DNA of 64,000 nt, taken from Burkholderia vietnamiensis LMG 10929 (lineage in GTDB: Bacteria > Pseudomonadota > Gammaproteobacteria > Burkholderiales > Burkholderiaceae). Numbering within the stretch: the stretch's first letter is position 1; every line of letters begins with the position of its first letter. The position numbers and the translations under genes are program-made. Shown in pieces: positions 46,735 through 56,995 of the stretch. The stretch is from the NCBI RefSeq assembly GCF_000959445.1, contig NZ_CP009632.1, forward strand, positions 62,001 through 126,000. Reading direction: 5' to 3'. The notes beneath the pieces were generated by a model. The model was not told where the DNA came from. It saw only the letters and a list, made by a program, of their open reading frames with translations, and did no database searches.

Positions 46735-48516
46735 TCAATGCGAATGGCGCGGATTGCCGTGCCGTTCGATCACCTTGAGATACAGCGTGGCCGGCTCGAG
46801 GCAGCCGCCGGTGGACAGCTGGCCCACGAAGCGGCGATACAGCTCCTGCCACGGCGTTTGCGCCGGCGGCGCGGCGAACGTCGCGGTTTCGCGGCGCCGC
46901 GCGAGTTCCGCTTCGTCGACGAGCACGTCGACGGTCCGGCGGTTCAGGTCGACGCGGATGCGGTCGTCGGTGCGCAGCAGCGCGAGGCCGCCGCCCACCG
47001 CCGCTTCCGGCGACATGTTCAGGATCGACGGGCTGGCCGACGTGCCGCTCTGGCGTCCGTCGCCCATGCACGGCAGCGACGTCACGCCGCGCTTCACCAG
47101 CGCTGCGGGCGGCGCCATGTTGACGACCTCCGCACTGCCCGGGTAGCCGACCGTGCCGCAGCCGCGGATCACCAGGATGCAGCGCTCGTCGATGTTCAGT
47201 TGCGGATCGTCGATGCGCGCGCGGTAGTCCTCGGGGCCATCGAACACGATCGCGCGTGCGTCGAAGGTGTTCTCGGCACCCGGCTCGGCGAGGTAGGTCT
47301 GACGGAACGCGTCGCCCACCACCGACATCTTCATGATCGCGCTGTCGAAGAAGTTGCCCGACAGCACGATGAAGCCCGCGCCGTGCTTGAGCGGCGCATC
47401 GGGCGTGCGGATCACGTCGCGATCGGCGGGCGGCGCGGCATCGGCGATCGCGCCGATCGGCCGGCCGGACACCGTCATGCAATCGCGCCGCAGCAGGCCG
47501 GCCGCATCGAGCTGGCGCAGCACCGCGGGCACGCCGCCGGCGCGATGGAAGCTCTCGCCGAGATATTCGCCGGCCGGCATGCAGTTGACGAGCAGCGGCA
47601 CGGCTTCGCCGAAGCGCTGCCAGTCGTCGAGGCTCAGCTCGACGCCCATGTGGCGCGCGATCGCGATCAGGTGCGGCGGGCAGTTGGTCGACGCACCGAG
47701 CGCGGACGCGACGACGATCGCGTTCTCGAACGCGGCGCGCGTCATGATCTGCGACGGACGCACGTCGTCGCGCACCAGCTCGACCGCGCGCTTGCCGGTC
47801 GCGTAGGCCATCTGGCCGCGCTCGCGGTAGGCGGCCGGAATGCTCGCGCAGCCCGGCAGCGACATGCCGAGCGCCTCGGCGAGGCTGTTCATCGACAGCG
47901 CGGTGCCCATCGTGTTGCAGTGCCCGATCGACGGCGACGCCGCGGTGGTCAGCGCCATGAATCCTTCGTAGTCGATCTCGCCTGCCGCGAGCAGGTTGCG
48001 CGCGTGCCAGATCACCGTGCCTGAGCCGACGCGCTTGCCGTCGTGCCAGCCGTCGAGCATCGGCCCGCCCGACAGCACGATGGCCGGCATGTCGACGGTG
48101 GCCGCGGCCATCAGGCAGGCGGGGGTGGTCTTGTCGCAGCCGGTGGTCAGCACCACGCCGTCCAGCGGAAAGCCGTGCAGCACTTCCACCAGCCCTAGGT
48201 AAGCGAGGTTGCGGTCGAGCGCGGCGGTGGGCCGGCGGCTCTGCTCGGCGAGCGGGTGCACCGGGAACTCCATCGGAATGCCGCCCGCGTCGCGAATGCC
48301 GGCGCGCACGCGCTCGGCCAGTTCGAGATGGTGGCGGTTGCACGGCGCGAGGTCGCTGCCGGTCTGCGCGATGCCGATGATCGGGCGACCCGACTGCAGC
48401 TCGTCGCGCGTCAACCCGTAGTTCATGAAGCGCTCGACATAGAGCGCCGTCATGTCCGCATGCGCGGGATCGTCGAACCACTCCTGGCTGCGCAGGCGGC
48501 GTGGGGTGTTTGCCAT
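46735..48516 (-). CDS. xylD: Sugar-acid dehydratase of the IlvD/Edd family, xylonate-dehydratase type
   Basis: Product of 593 residues, the usual size for XylD. It begins MANTPRRLRSQEWFDDPAHA. Iron-sulfur ligand candidates are the Cys in DLAPCNRHHL, TTGCDKTTPA and GHCNTMGTA. The close match of the N-terminal 150 residues, as I recall the Caulobacter enzyme, supports D-xylonate as substrate; L-arabinonate and galactonate dehydratases are near relatives. It dehydrates the sugar acid to a 2-keto-3-deoxy acid, which the XylX-like product would take. The gap to the xylX start is 32 bp, so one operon. A GTTACCGGTAAC operator lies 63 bp upstream of the start. Confidence 0.83.
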   Translation of the reverse strand: MANTPRRLRSQEWFDDPAHADMTALYVERFMNYGLTRDELQSGRPIIGIAQTGSDLAPCNRHHLELAERVRAGIRDAGGIPMEFPVHPLAEQSRRPTAALDRNLAYLGLVEVLHGFPLDGVVLTTGCDKTTPACLMAAATVDMPAIVLSGGPMLDGWHDGKRVGSGTVIWHARNLLAAGEIDYEGFMALTTAASPSIGHCNTMGTALSMNSLAEALGMSLPGCASIPAAYRERGQMAYATGKRAVELVRDDVRPSQIMTRAAFENAIVVASALGASTNCPPHLIAIARHMGVELSLDDWQRFGEAVPLLVNCMPAGEYLGESFHRAGGVPAVLRQLDAAGLLRRDCMTVSGRPIGAIADAAPPADRDVIRTPDAPLKHGAGFIVLSGNFFDSAIMKMSVVGDAFRQTYLAEPGAENTFDARAIVFDGPEDYRARIDDPQLNIDERCILVIRGCGTVGYPGSAEVVNMAPPAALVKRGVTSLPCMGDGRQSGTSASPSILNMSPEAAVGGGLALLRTDDRIRVDLNRRTVDVLVDEAELARRRETATFAAPPAQTPWQELYRRFVGQLSTGGCLEPATLYLKVIERHGNPRHSH

Positions 48517-48578
48517 GGCGAGGCTGTCTCCGAATAGGACTGTCGTGCGGGACAGTCGTGCGTTGTGCGTGCCGGATA

Positions 48579-48590
48579 GTTACCGGTAAC
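48579..48590. promoter_or_regulatory. LacI-type operator upstream of the dehydratase operon
   Basis: GTTACCGGTAAC is a perfect 12-bp palindrome. Similar sites are at 49970-49980 and 50032-50047 in front of the MFS gene, and a weaker ATACCGGT is at 49846-49853 before the LacI gene itself. Confidence 0.75.
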
Positions 48591-48769
48591 ATCGAGCGGA
48601 TGTTAGCACGGTGGTTTTGCGTTGCGGAAGGGAATTTGCGCGGAAGGCGGCGGGGCGTTCGTGGCAGGGCGTCGCGCGTTCGCGCGTGGCGGAGCGGGCC
48701 GGCGGCGCGCTCGTGTCGACCGACGGCGGCCGGGCGGCGGGCTGCCGGCGCGCCGCGGCGGTCAGCGCG

Positions 48770-49807
48770 TCACGCGCTTTCGCGCGCGACGATCGTGTAG
48801 TCGATCCGGATGCTGCGCGATTCGAGCGGCTCGCCGCCGTCGCGCGCGTGCAGCGCGGCCAGCAGCGCCTCGCCCGTGTGCAGGCCGATGCCGTACGCAT
48901 CGACCGACACCGTCGTGATGGTCGGATGGCAGCAGGTCGCCACTTCGAAGTTGCCGAAACCGGCCACGGCGATGTCGGCCGGCACGGCCAGCCCGCGCCG
49001 GTGACACTCCATGATCGCGCCGAACGCCGACATGTCGCTCACGCACATCACCGCATCGGTGTCCGGCCATTTGTCCAGCAGCGCGGCCATCGCGGGGCCG
49101 CCGTGGCTCATCGTGATCGGCGAATCGCCGAGCCGCACGACGCGCGGTTCGCCCAGTGCGAGCGCCTTGATTTCGGCCTGATAGCCCTTGAGCCGGTCCA
49201 GGCCGCGGCGGTCCAGTTCGCTCGCGCCGCCGAGAAAGCCGATGCGCCGATAGCCACGCTCGGCCAGATGCCGCACCATCGCGCGCGCCGCGCGCACGTT
49301 CGAGAACCCGACCGCGGTGTCGATCGGGCGCGTGGGCAGATCCCACATCTCGACCACCGGAATGGCCGAGCGCGCCAGCAGCTTGCGCGTCGCGTCGGTG
49401 TGCTGCGCGCCGGTCAGCGCGACGCAGCGCGGCTGGTGGCGCAGCATCGAGCGCACCAGCCGTTCTTCGCGTTCGAGGTCGTAGTCGGTATCGCCGAGCA
49501 GCAGTTGCAGCCCGTGCGGTTCGAGCGCATCGGTGAGGCCGCGCACGGTGTCCGAGAAGTTGGAGCTCGACAGCGACGGCACCAGCACCGCGACGAATTC
49601 CGAACGGCCCGACGATAGCGCGCCGGCCGCGGCATCGGCGACGTAGCCGAGCTGGTCGATGGCGCGGCACACCCGTTCACGCGTATCGGCGGCCACGCTG
49701 TGGCCGGCGAGCACGCGCGACACGGTCATCTTCGATACGCCGGCCAGGCGCGCTACGTCGGACATGCGGGGCGGCCCGGCGGGCCGGACGGCGGTGGGAC
49801 TGGGCAT
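48770..49807 (-). CDS. LacI/GalR-family transcriptional regulator
   Basis: Product of about 345 residues. The N-terminal helix-turn-helix and hinge (MSDVARLAGVSKMTVSRVLA, then RERVCRAIDQLGYV) precede a periplasmic-binding-protein-like effector domain (GYRRIGFLGGASELDRRGL). Sequence style is closest to GntR-type LacI repressors for sugar acids. Starts at 49807 or 49831 are both possible; I prefer 49807 because the extra residues add nothing family-like. It separates the dehydratase operon from the MFS gene and most likely represses both through the TTACCGGTAA sites. Confidence 0.88.
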   Translation of the reverse strand: MPSPTAVRPAGPPRMSDVARLAGVSKMTVSRVLAGHSVAADTRERVCRAIDQLGYVADAAAGALSSGRSEFVAVLVPSLSSSNFSDTVRGLTDALEPHGLQLLLGDTDYDLEREERLVRSMLRHQPRCVALTGAQHTDATRKLLARSAIPVVEMWDLPTRPIDTAVGFSNVRAARAMVRHLAERGYRRIGFLGGASELDRRGLDRLKGYQAEIKALALGEPRVVRLGDSPITMSHGGPAMAALLDKWPDTDAVMCVSDMSAFGAIMECHRRGLAVPADIAVAGFGNFEVATCCHPTITTVSVDAYGIGLHTGEALLAALHARDGGEPLESRSIRIDYTIVARESA

Positions 49808-49969
49808 CGGAATTGCGAGCGGAAGAAGCATGTGAAGGCTACATCATACCGGTGCCGGATCGCGTGCCGAGCGGCGCCCGCGCGCCCGTTGCCGCCGCGC
49901 GCGTACTAGGGAAACCACTCGGCGGCCGGCGCTTGAACTGGCCGGTCCCGGCGTGCTACGTTGCTGGGC

Positions 49970-50047
49970 GTTACCGGTATCAGAGCGCCGGTGGCATCCG
50001 TCGCCCCGTCGGCGGATTTTTTTGCCGCAGGATGTTATCGGTAACAT
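49970..50047. promoter_or_regulatory. Two LacI-type operators upstream of the MFS gene
   Basis: GTTACCGGTAT at 49970-49980 and ATGTTATCGGTAACAT at 50032-50047. The second is a near-perfect 16-bp palindrome with one mismatch. They are about 65 bp apart, compatible with looping, and precede the MFS start by 59 bp. Confidence 0.7.
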
Positions 50048-50105
50048 CGCCGGCCCGGCGAGCGTGCCGATGCGAAGAAGACCTACACAATCAGGAGACG
50101 AACGG

Positions 50106-51452
50106 ATGCCAACCATCACACAGACCGCGGCTGCGCCGGCCGCGGCCGACTTGTCCGAAGACGCCGTCTATCGCAGGGTGATGCGGCGCATCCTGCCCTT
50201 GCTGCTGCTGTGCTACGTCGTCGCGTATCTGGACCGCGTCAACGTGGGCTTCGCGAAGCTGCAGATGCTCGACGACCTGAGCCTGAGCGACGGCGTCTAT
50301 GCGCTCGGCGCCAGCATCTTTTTCTGGGGCTATTTCCTGTTCGAGATGCCCAGCAACCTGCTGCTGCATCGCTACGGTGCGCGCTTCTGGATCGCGCGGA
50401 TCATGATCACGTGGGGCATCGTGTCGTCGTCGATGGCGTTCATCGTGCCGCTCGCGCAGTTCTTCCACGTGCAGACGTCGACGATGTTCTACGCGCTGCG
50501 CTTCCTGCTCGGCCTGTGCGAAGCCGGCTTTTTCCCGGGCGTCATCCTGTACATGAACTACTGGTTCCCGGCGCGTCGCCAGAGCGTCGCGATGTCGGGC
50601 TTCCTGGTCGCGATTCCGCTGAGCCTGACGCTCGGCAGCGTGGTGTCCGGCTGGCTGATGGAGCAGACGCACGGGCTGTCGGGTATGAGCGGCTGGCAGT
50701 GGATGCTGCTGCTCGAGGGCCTGCCGTCGATCGTGGTCGCGTTCGTCGTGCTGGCATTCCTCGGCGACGGTCCGCAGTCGGCGAAATGGCTGTCCGCCGA
50801 CGAGAAGGCGCTGCTCGCGCGCAACCTCGAACGCGAGGCCGCGCACAAGTCGCACCGTGTCGGCGTCGCGCTGCGCAGCCCGCGCGTGTGGCTGCTGACC
50901 TTCATCCTGCTCACGTTCAACACCGGCTTCTACGGGCTGGCGTTCTGGCTGCCGTCGATCATCCGCGCGTCCGGCGTGCGCAGCCCGCTGCATATCGGGC
51001 TGCTCACCGCGATTCCGTATCTGACGGCCATTTTCGCGATGCTGTGGAACGCATCGCACTCGCGCAAGACCGGCGAGCGCCGGCTGCATGCGGCGATTCC
51101 CGCGTTGATCGGCGGCGTCGGCCTGATCGCGAGCGCCGCGTGCGCGCAGAACGTGGCGCTGTCGATCGTGTTCCTGACCATCGCGACCTGCGCGATCCTC
51201 GCGCTGATGCCGATCTACTGGACGTTCCCCGGCCAGATCCTGTCGGGCACGGCGGCGGCCGCCGGCATCGCGCTGATCAATTCGGTGGGCAACCTGTCCG
51301 GCTTCACGGGCTCGATGATCACCGGCATCGCAAAGGAAATGACCGGCAACATCAACAACGGCACCTATGCGCTCGGTGCGTGCCTGCTGATCAGCTGCGT
51401 GCTGATCCTGTCGATTCCGCGCAGCATCCTGGTGCCGCCGGCCGAGCGGTAG
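50106..51452 (+). CDS. MFS transporter, sugar-acid/anion symporter group
   Basis: Product of 448 residues from ATG 50106, preceded by CAGGAGACGA. Twelve helices; YLDRVNVGFAKLQMLDDLSL and RFLLGLCEAGFFPGVILYMNYWFP mark the ACS family. Control by the same operators as the dehydratase genes makes it the probable importer of the pentonate. It is related to, but distinct from, the MFS protein at 44168-45481. An upstream open frame to 49953 crosses the operators and is not coding. Confidence 0.88.
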   Translation: MPTITQTAAAPAAADLSEDAVYRRVMRRILPLLLLCYVVAYLDRVNVGFAKLQMLDDLSLSDGVYALGASIFFWGYFLFEMPSNLLLHRYGARFWIARIMITWGIVSSSMAFIVPLAQFFHVQTSTMFYALRFLLGLCEAGFFPGVILYMNYWFPARRQSVAMSGFLVAIPLSLTLGSVVSGWLMEQTHGLSGMSGWQWMLLLEGLPSIVVAFVVLAFLGDGPQSAKWLSADEKALLARNLEREAAHKSHRVGVALRSPRVWLLTFILLTFNTGFYGLAFWLPSIIRASGVRSPLHIGLLTAIPYLTAIFAMLWNASHSRKTGERRLHAAIPALIGGVGLIASAACAQNVALSIVFLTIATCAILALMPIYWTFPGQILSGTAAAAGIALINSVGNLSGFTGSMITGIAKEMTGNINNGTYALGACLLISCVLILSIPRSILVPPAER

Positions 51453-51521
51453 CACGGCGTGGTCGCATGCGGCGCGGCGGGCGACCTGCCGTATTCCCGG
51501 CGCGCCGCCGCCCGACCACCC

Positions 51522-52838
51522 TCACGCAGGCGAAGCGGCGCGTTCGGCGGCGCCTCCGCTGCGATACAGCGCAAGCGTCGCGCACAGCCCGCAGCACGCG
51601 GCGAAACTGAGCCAGTAGCCGGGCGCCGCCTTGTCGCCGGTCAGCTCGATCAGATAGGTCGACACCGCGGGCGTGAAGCCGCCGAACACCGCGGTGGCGA
51701 GGCTGAACGCCAGCGAGAAGCCGGCCACCCGAACGTTGGCGGGCATGATTTCGGTGAGTGCGGCGACCATCGCGCCGTTGTACATGCCGAAGAAGAACGA
51801 CAGCCATAACAGCACGGCCAGCATGCGGCCGAAGCTCGGTGCGCCGGCGAGCCACGCGAGCGCCGGGTATGACGTCGCGATCGCCAGGACCGTCACGGCG
51901 ACGAGAATCGGCTTGCGGCCGATGCGGTCCGACAGCGCGCCGCCGACCGGCAGCCACACGAAATTCGACAGGCCGACGCACAACGTGACGATCAGGCTGT
52001 CGGCGGTGGAGAGCTTGAGAACCGCCTTGCCGAACGTCGGCGTGTAGACCGTGATCAGGTAGAACGTGGTCGTGGTCATTGCGACGAGCAGCATGCCGGC
52101 GAACACGGTCCGCCAGTTCTTCAGCATCGTCGCGAAGACTTCGCGCGCCCGCGGCCGGTGGGTGCGCGCGGTGAACTCTGCGGTTTCCTGCAGCGAGCGG
52201 CGCAGCAGGAAGATCGCCGGCACGATCGCGCAACCGATGAAGAACGGAATGCGCCAGCCCCATGCGCCGATCTCCTGGCTCGTCAGCAGATGATTGAGCA
52301 GATAGCCGATGGCCGCCGCGACGACGATCGCGACCTGCTGGCTCGCGGACTGCCAGCTCGTGTAGAAGCCCTTGTGGCCCGGCGTCGCCATTTCCGCCAG
52401 ATAGACGGACACGCCGCCCAGTTCCGCGCCCGCGGAGAAGCCCTGCAGCAGCCGCCCGAGCAGCACCAGCACGGGCGCGGCGACGCCGATCGTCGCATAG
52501 CCCGGCACGCATGCGATGAGCACCGTCCCGCTCGCCATGATCGACAGCGTGACGATCAGGCCTTTGCGCCGTCCCACTTCGTCGATGTAGGCGCCGAGCA
52601 CGATCGCGCCGAGCGGACGCATCAGGAAGCCGGCGCCGAATACGGCGAACGTCAGCAGCAGCGACGCGAATTCGCTCGCCGTCGGAAAGAAGACCCGCGA
52701 GATCGTGGTCGCGTAGAAGCCGAACAGGAAGAAGTCGAATTGCTCGAGAAAATTGCCGCTGGTCACGCGCAGGACCGCGCCGAGCTTCGACGGGCGGGCG
52801 GCGGCGCGAACCGGCGCGTCTGACGGTAAGCGATGCAT
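51522..52838 (-). CDS. tcuC: Tricarballylate/citrate:proton symporter (MHS family)
   Basis: Product of 438 residues from ATG 52838. It is an MFS protein of the metabolite:H+ symporter group with [20 protein letters not shown] in the first helix, [13 protein letters not shown] in the loop after helix 2 and [21 protein letters not shown]. Position 65 bp downstream of tcuB and the tcuR-tcuA-tcuB order match the tricarballylate locus of Salmonella, where TcuC imports tricarballylate. Citrate or another tricarboxylate remains possible. It converges with the upstream MFS gene. Confidence 0.87.
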   Translation of the reverse strand: MHRLPSDAPVRAAARPSKLGAVLRVTSGNFLEQFDFFLFGFYATTISRVFFPTASEFASLLLTFAVFGAGFLMRPLGAIVLGAYIDEVGRRKGLIVTLSIMASGTVLIACVPGYATIGVAAPVLVLLGRLLQGFSAGAELGGVSVYLAEMATPGHKGFYTSWQSASQQVAIVVAAAIGYLLNHLLTSQEIGAWGWRIPFFIGCAIVPAIFLLRRSLQETAEFTARTHRPRAREVFATMLKNWRTVFAGMLLVAMTTTTFYLITVYTPTFGKAVLKLSTADSLIVTLCVGLSNFVWLPVGGALSDRIGRKPILVAVTVLAIATSYPALAWLAGAPSFGRMLAVLLWLSFFFGMYNGAMVAALTEIMPANVRVAGFSLAFSLATAVFGGFTPAVSTYLIELTGDKAAPGYWLSFAACCGLCATLALYRSGGAAERAASPA

Positions 52839-52903
52839 GAGTTGTCTCCTATGGTGTGGTGGGCGGATCTGGCGCGATGCCGATCCGCCTCGCATGGCCC
52901 GGA

Positions 52904-54121
52904 TCAGTCCGGGCTCGGTTGCAGGCGAGCGGCCTGCCGCTTCTCGATCGACGCCTTGAGCAGTGCGGCGCAGCGAAAGACGCCGTGCGCGAATTTTCCG
53001 TACGGCAACGTGACGAACAGCGCCATCACGATGCCGAGGTGGACGGCAAGCAGGCACGCCATCGCGCCGCTGTCACGCCACGCGAGCAGCGCCAGCCCCG
53101 AAGTGCTCACGAGCATCAGCAGCGCGATGAAGCCGCGATCCATCGGGCGCTGCTTCGGATCGGTCCGCGCCGGGTCGCGCCGCAGGTTGAGCCAGAGCAG
53201 GCCGGCCGGGCCGATCAGCAGGCCGATTCCGCCCGCCGTCCCGAGCAGCACGGGGACGCTCGCGAACGCATACGGCGCATGCAGGTTCAGCGCGTAGTGA
53301 TAGAAGGTGGCCGTCACGGTGGCCGCGAAGCACAGCATGAAGCCGTAGAACGTGAAGTGATGGAAGCGGCGTCGCGCAAGCGTGAACGCATCGTCCGCCT
53401 CGTTGCAGCCGTCGCCGTGGCCGCCGCCGAGATAGGTCAGCGCGAGCGCGTGCTGCGCCGCTTCCGCCACGGCCGGGACGCTCGCCGTGCCGGCCGACAC
53501 GTCGCGCCAGAACCGTTTCACGCCGTTGCCGAGCGCGAGCATCGCGAGGCCGAACACGCCGCCGAACATCGCCGCCAGCAGGTTGTGCGGAAACACCGCA
53601 TAGAAGTTGCCGTGCGCCGCGTCGCTCAGCAGCGACCCGTTCAGCGCGGCGCCGAGTATCAGGAACAGCGCGAGCCCGACGGCGAGCGCGAGCGCGATGG
53701 TGAGTCCGTTGCGCTGATAGAGCTTGCCCATCGGCGCCGGCCACGCGTACTCGACGTAGGTATCGAAGCGGACCTGCGCCATCGCCTTCGGCACGTTGAC
53801 GGCGAACGCGTGCGGCGGCGCGTACTGGCATGCGTGATAGCACGCGCCGCAGTTGTGGCACAGGTTCGCGAGGTAGTTGACGTCCGCCTTGGCGAACGCC
53901 ATCCGGCGCGTCATGGCGGGGAAGACCGCGCAGAATCCCTCGCAATAGCGGCACGCATTGCAGATGCTCATCTGCCGCGCGACTTCGGCCTCGTTGTCGG
54001 TGACGGGCTGCAGGCGAATGACCGGCCGGCCGGCGGCGTGCGCGGCGGGTTCGGCGCGCTCGGTGCGAGCGACGCGCGCGGCCGGCGGCGCGTCGTGAAT
54101 GCGTTCTTCAAGATTCTGCAC
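52904..54121 (-). CDS. tcuB: TcuB, iron-sulfur/haem membrane protein of tricarballylate oxidation
   Basis: Product of 405 residues. The N-terminal third has two ferredoxin-like Cys clusters, [11 protein letters not shown] and [11 protein letters not shown], for 4Fe-4S centres. The rest has about six membrane helices with His candidates in [12 protein letters not shown] and [10 protein letters not shown]. TcuB (also called CitB) passes electrons from the FADH2 of TcuA to the quinone pool. Its start overlaps the tcuA end by 14 bp, so the two are coupled. Confidence 0.9.
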   Translation of the reverse strand: MQNLEERIHDAPPAARVARTERAEPAAHAAGRPVIRLQPVTDNEAEVARQMSICNACRYCEGFCAVFPAMTRRMAFAKADVNYLANLCHNCGACYHACQYAPPHAFAVNVPKAMAQVRFDTYVEYAWPAPMGKLYQRNGLTIALALAVGLALFLILGAALNGSLLSDAAHGNFYAVFPHNLLAAMFGGVFGLAMLALGNGVKRFWRDVSAGTASVPAVAEAAQHALALTYLGGGHGDGCNEADDAFTLARRRFHHFTFYGFMLCFAATVTATFYHYALNLHAPYAFASVPVLLGTAGGIGLLIGPAGLLWLNLRRDPARTDPKQRPMDRGFIALLMLVSTSGLALLAWRDSGAMACLLAVHLGIVMALFVTLPYGKFAHGVFRCAALLKASIEKRQAARLQPSPD

Positions 54122-55514
54122 GTTGAACTCCAGTCGATTGCGCGGCCTTCGCCGCCTGAGTGCCGGCGATACGTCCGAACGCGGTGCCGATCGACATGCC
54201 GACGCCGGCCGTATAGCCCTTGCCGAGCACGTTGCCGGCCATCATTTCGCCCGCGACGAACAGGTTGTCGCTCGGTTGCCCGCCGAAATGGACTTGTGCG
54301 CGCTCGTTGACCTTGAGCCCCAGGTACGTGAACGTGATGCCCGGTCGCAGCGCGTAGCCGAAGAACGGCGGGGTGTCGAGCGGGCGCGCCCAGTGGGTTT
54401 TCGCCGGCGTGAGCCCTTCGGTGCGGCAGTCGTCGAGCGTCGTGTGGTCGAAGGTGCCGCCGCGGCAGGCCGCGTTGTAGGCGTTCAGCGTGGCGACGAA
54501 CGCGTGCTCGGGCAGCTTCAGGCCGCGCGCGAGTTCCGGCAGCGAATCGGCCCGGACGCCGGGAAACACCGGCGGCATGAAGCGTCCGAGCGCCTTTGCG
54601 TCGATGATCGAGTAGGCGATCTGGCCCGGCTGCCGCGCGACGAGCCGGCCCCAGATCGCATAGCGCTTCGGCCAGAAGTCTTCCCCTTCGTCATAGAAGC
54701 GCTCTGCGTCGCGGTTGACGACGACGCCCAGCGACACGCAGTCGATGCGCGTGCAGATGCCGCCGTCGTACAGCGGCGCGCGGGCGTCGATCGCGACGCA
54801 ATGCGATTGTGACGGATCGCCGATCGCGTCCGCGCCGGCGTCGATCATGTAGCGCAGCAGCACGCCCTGATTGAAGCGCGTGCCGCGGATCAGGAAGTTG
54901 TCGGCGGGCCACTCGCCGCGCTCGTCTTGTCCCCACGCTTCGCGCAACCATGCGCGATTGGATTCGAAGCCGCCTGCCGCGAGCACGCAGCTGCGTGCCT
55001 CGAAGCGTTGCGCGCCGCTGCGCGCGGCCACGAAGCGCGTGCCGTCGAGCTCGATCGCGTCGACCGGCGTGTCGTAGCGGATCTGCACGCCGAGCGCTTC
55101 GGCGCTGCGGTAATAGGCGTTCACGAGCGCCTTGCCGCCGCCCATGAAGAAGGCGTTGGTGCGCGCGACGTGCAGCGCGCCGGACAGCGGCGGCTGAAAG
55201 CGCACGCCATGCGCCTGCATCCACGGACGACAGGTCGACGACGCGCGGATCACGAGCCGCGCCAGCGCCTCGTCGGTGATGCCGCCGGTCACCTTCAGCA
55301 GGTCCTGCCAGTATTCCTCTTCGGGATAGGCGCCGATCAGCACGTCCTGCGGCGCGTCGTGCATGCAACGCAGATTGCGGGTGTGCTGCGAGTTGCCGCC
55401 GCGCCATTCGCGCGGGGCCGATTCGAGCAGCAGCACCGAAGCGCCTGCTTCGCGCGCCATCAGCGCGGCGCAGAGCGCGGCATTGCCGCCGCCGATCACG
55501 AGTACGTCGACCAT
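54108..55514 (-). CDS. tcuA: TcuA, FAD-dependent tricarballylate dehydrogenase
   Basis: Product of 468 residues. FAD-binding [17 protein letters not shown] is at residues 8-24 and the C-terminal [19 protein letters not shown] matches the succinate-dehydrogenase/fumarate-reductase flavoprotein fold. It oxidises tricarballylate to cis-aconitate. The assignment rests on the flavoprotein family, on fusion-like coupling to tcuB and on the neighbouring tcuR and tcuC. Confidence 0.9.
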   Translation of the reverse strand: MVDVLVIGGGNAALCAALMAREAGASVLLLESAPREWRGGNSQHTRNLRCMHDAPQDVLIGAYPEEEYWQDLLKVTGGITDEALARLVIRASSTCRPWMQAHGVRFQPPLSGALHVARTNAFFMGGGKALVNAYYRSAEALGVQIRYDTPVDAIELDGTRFVAARSGAQRFEARSCVLAAGGFESNRAWLREAWGQDERGEWPADNFLIRGTRFNQGVLLRYMIDAGADAIGDPSQSHCVAIDARAPLYDGGICTRIDCVSLGVVVNRDAERFYDEGEDFWPKRYAIWGRLVARQPGQIAYSIIDAKALGRFMPPVFPGVRADSLPELARGLKLPEHAFVATLNAYNAACRGGTFDHTTLDDCRTEGLTPAKTHWARPLDTPPFFGYALRPGITFTYLGLKVNERAQVHFGGQPSDNLFVAGEMMAGNVLGKGYTAGVGMSIGTAFGRIAGTQAAKAAQSTGVQRAES

Positions 55515-55611
55515 CTGAGTTGTCTCCTTTGAGACGCGACTCTACGGATCGACGCGACACGCCGCCATCACGCGGACGGCAACACGTCTTCAGTTTTCGT
55601 GAAGGGAAGGG

Positions 55612-56535
55612 CTACGTGCGCAGCGTGGCGCCCGGCCAGCGGCCGGCCGCGACGATTTCGCGCGCCACGTCGGCGAGTACGACGCGCGCGGCCAGCCCGG
55701 CCGGCGACAGCTCGTCGTCGGACACGCTCGCGATCAGGTTGGGCCGCGTCGCATGTGCGTCGGCAATCGGAACGCTCGCGAGCGCCGCATTCTCGAGCCG
55801 CGCGAGCGCCGCGCCCGGCTGGATGGTCGCGCCGAGGCCGCCGCGCACCGCGTCCATCAGCATCGCGAGGCCGTCGACTTCGGCGGTGATGTGCGGCGTA
55901 AAGCCGGTGCGCGCGAACGCGGCATCGAGCAGCGCGCGCAAGCCATGCGGGCCGCTGGGCAGGATCAGCGGCAGCGCGCCGAGCTGCGCGAGACCCACGG
56001 GCGACCCTTCGGGCATGCCGGGCTGGCCGGCGCAGCCGATCACGAACAGATGCTCGTCGAGCAGCGGCATGACGCTCCAGCGCTGCGCGGGCTCCTCGCG
56101 GAACAGCACGGCCAGGTCGATCTGCCGCGCGCTCAGCATCGCGCCGAGGTAGCCGGACAGGCTCTCGACCATGCGCAGCCGCACCTCGGGATAGCGCTGC
56201 CGCATCGCCTTCATGAACGCGAGGCCGAGCACGCCCGTGGTGCTCGGCGCGAGCCCCACGCTGACGTGCCCGGACAGGCGCGCCTGACGGGCGGCGAGCG
56301 CCGCATCGTCGATGTGGCGCAACGCGAGCTGCGCCTGTCGCCAGAAGGCGAGCCCCGCGTCGGTCGGCACGACGCCCGTGGAGGTTCGCTGCAGCAGGCG
56401 CGTGGACAACTCGCTCTCGAGCCGGCTGATCTGCTGGCTCAGCGCCGACGTCACGACGCCGAGCTCCAGCGCCGCCTTGCCCATGCTGCCGTGCTCGACC
56501 ACGCAGACGAAATAGCGCAGTTGCCTGAGTTCCAT
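55612..56535 (-). CDS. tcuR: LysR-family regulator of the tcu genes
   Basis: Product of 307 residues from ATG 56535 (MELRQLRYFVCVVEHGSMGK); an ATG ten codons upstream is less likely. The N-terminal helix-turn-helix contains ELGVVTSALSQQISRLESEL, followed by a periplasmic-binding-like effector domain. It lies 97 bp upstream of tcuA in the same direction, as in the known tcuRABC order, and by analogy activates the operon in response to tricarballylate. Confidence 0.87.
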   Translation of the reverse strand: MELRQLRYFVCVVEHGSMGKAALELGVVTSALSQQISRLESELSTRLLQRTSTGVVPTDAGLAFWRQAQLALRHIDDAALAARQARLSGHVSVGLAPSTTGVLGLAFMKAMRQRYPEVRLRMVESLSGYLGAMLSARQIDLAVLFREEPAQRWSVMPLLDEHLFVIGCAGQPGMPEGSPVGLAQLGALPLILPSGPHGLRALLDAAFARTGFTPHITAEVDGLAMLMDAVRGGLGATIQPGAALARLENAALASVPIADAHATRPNLIASVSDDELSPAGLAARVVLADVAREIVAAGRWPGATLRT

Positions 56536-56828
56536 CGATGCCTCGAATTGATGCGACGGCGACATTGTCGCAGCCGACGCGCGATGCGTCGCGGGAATCG
56601 CTTTCCGATCGCCACCGGATCGCTACCGGATCGCCGGTGCGCATGAACGTCGCGACTCGAATCCCGCAGCGGAGCGGTTCTCTTTTTGTCGTTATTCGCA
56701 TGCGCTCAAGCGCGCATCGATTCATGGATGAACCGCGCCGCGCTATTGCGATATTCGATTATTCATGGATGAAACGGGCGAATGATTTGCTCGCGCAGAA
56801 AATCGCCCGCCGCGTGTGATCTCGCAAT

Positions 56829-56867
56829 CCGTAACGTATCTGCGTTACGGCGTGTCGTTACGTAACG
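56829..56867 (+). promoter_or_regulatory. Palindromic upstream activator sites for the exopolysaccharide promoter
   Basis: CCGTAACG-TATCTG-CGTTACGG (56829-56850) has perfect 8-bp arms. Six bases later CGTTACGTAACG (56856-56867) is a perfect 12-bp palindrome. A weaker AACGTTAC is at 56891-56898. Located about 130-170 bp before the sigma-54 element, they fit binding sites of an NtrC-type enhancer-binding protein. Confidence 0.65.
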
Positions 56868-56995
56868 GCCGAGAACGCGGCATTCGCGCAAACGTTACAC
56901 TGGCCTGTTTCGATTTATTCAGATTATTGGCCCGCACACCTAGGTCATTGGTTTATCGATGGTTTTCCGCGCTGCAGCATCAGAATGCGCAGCGG

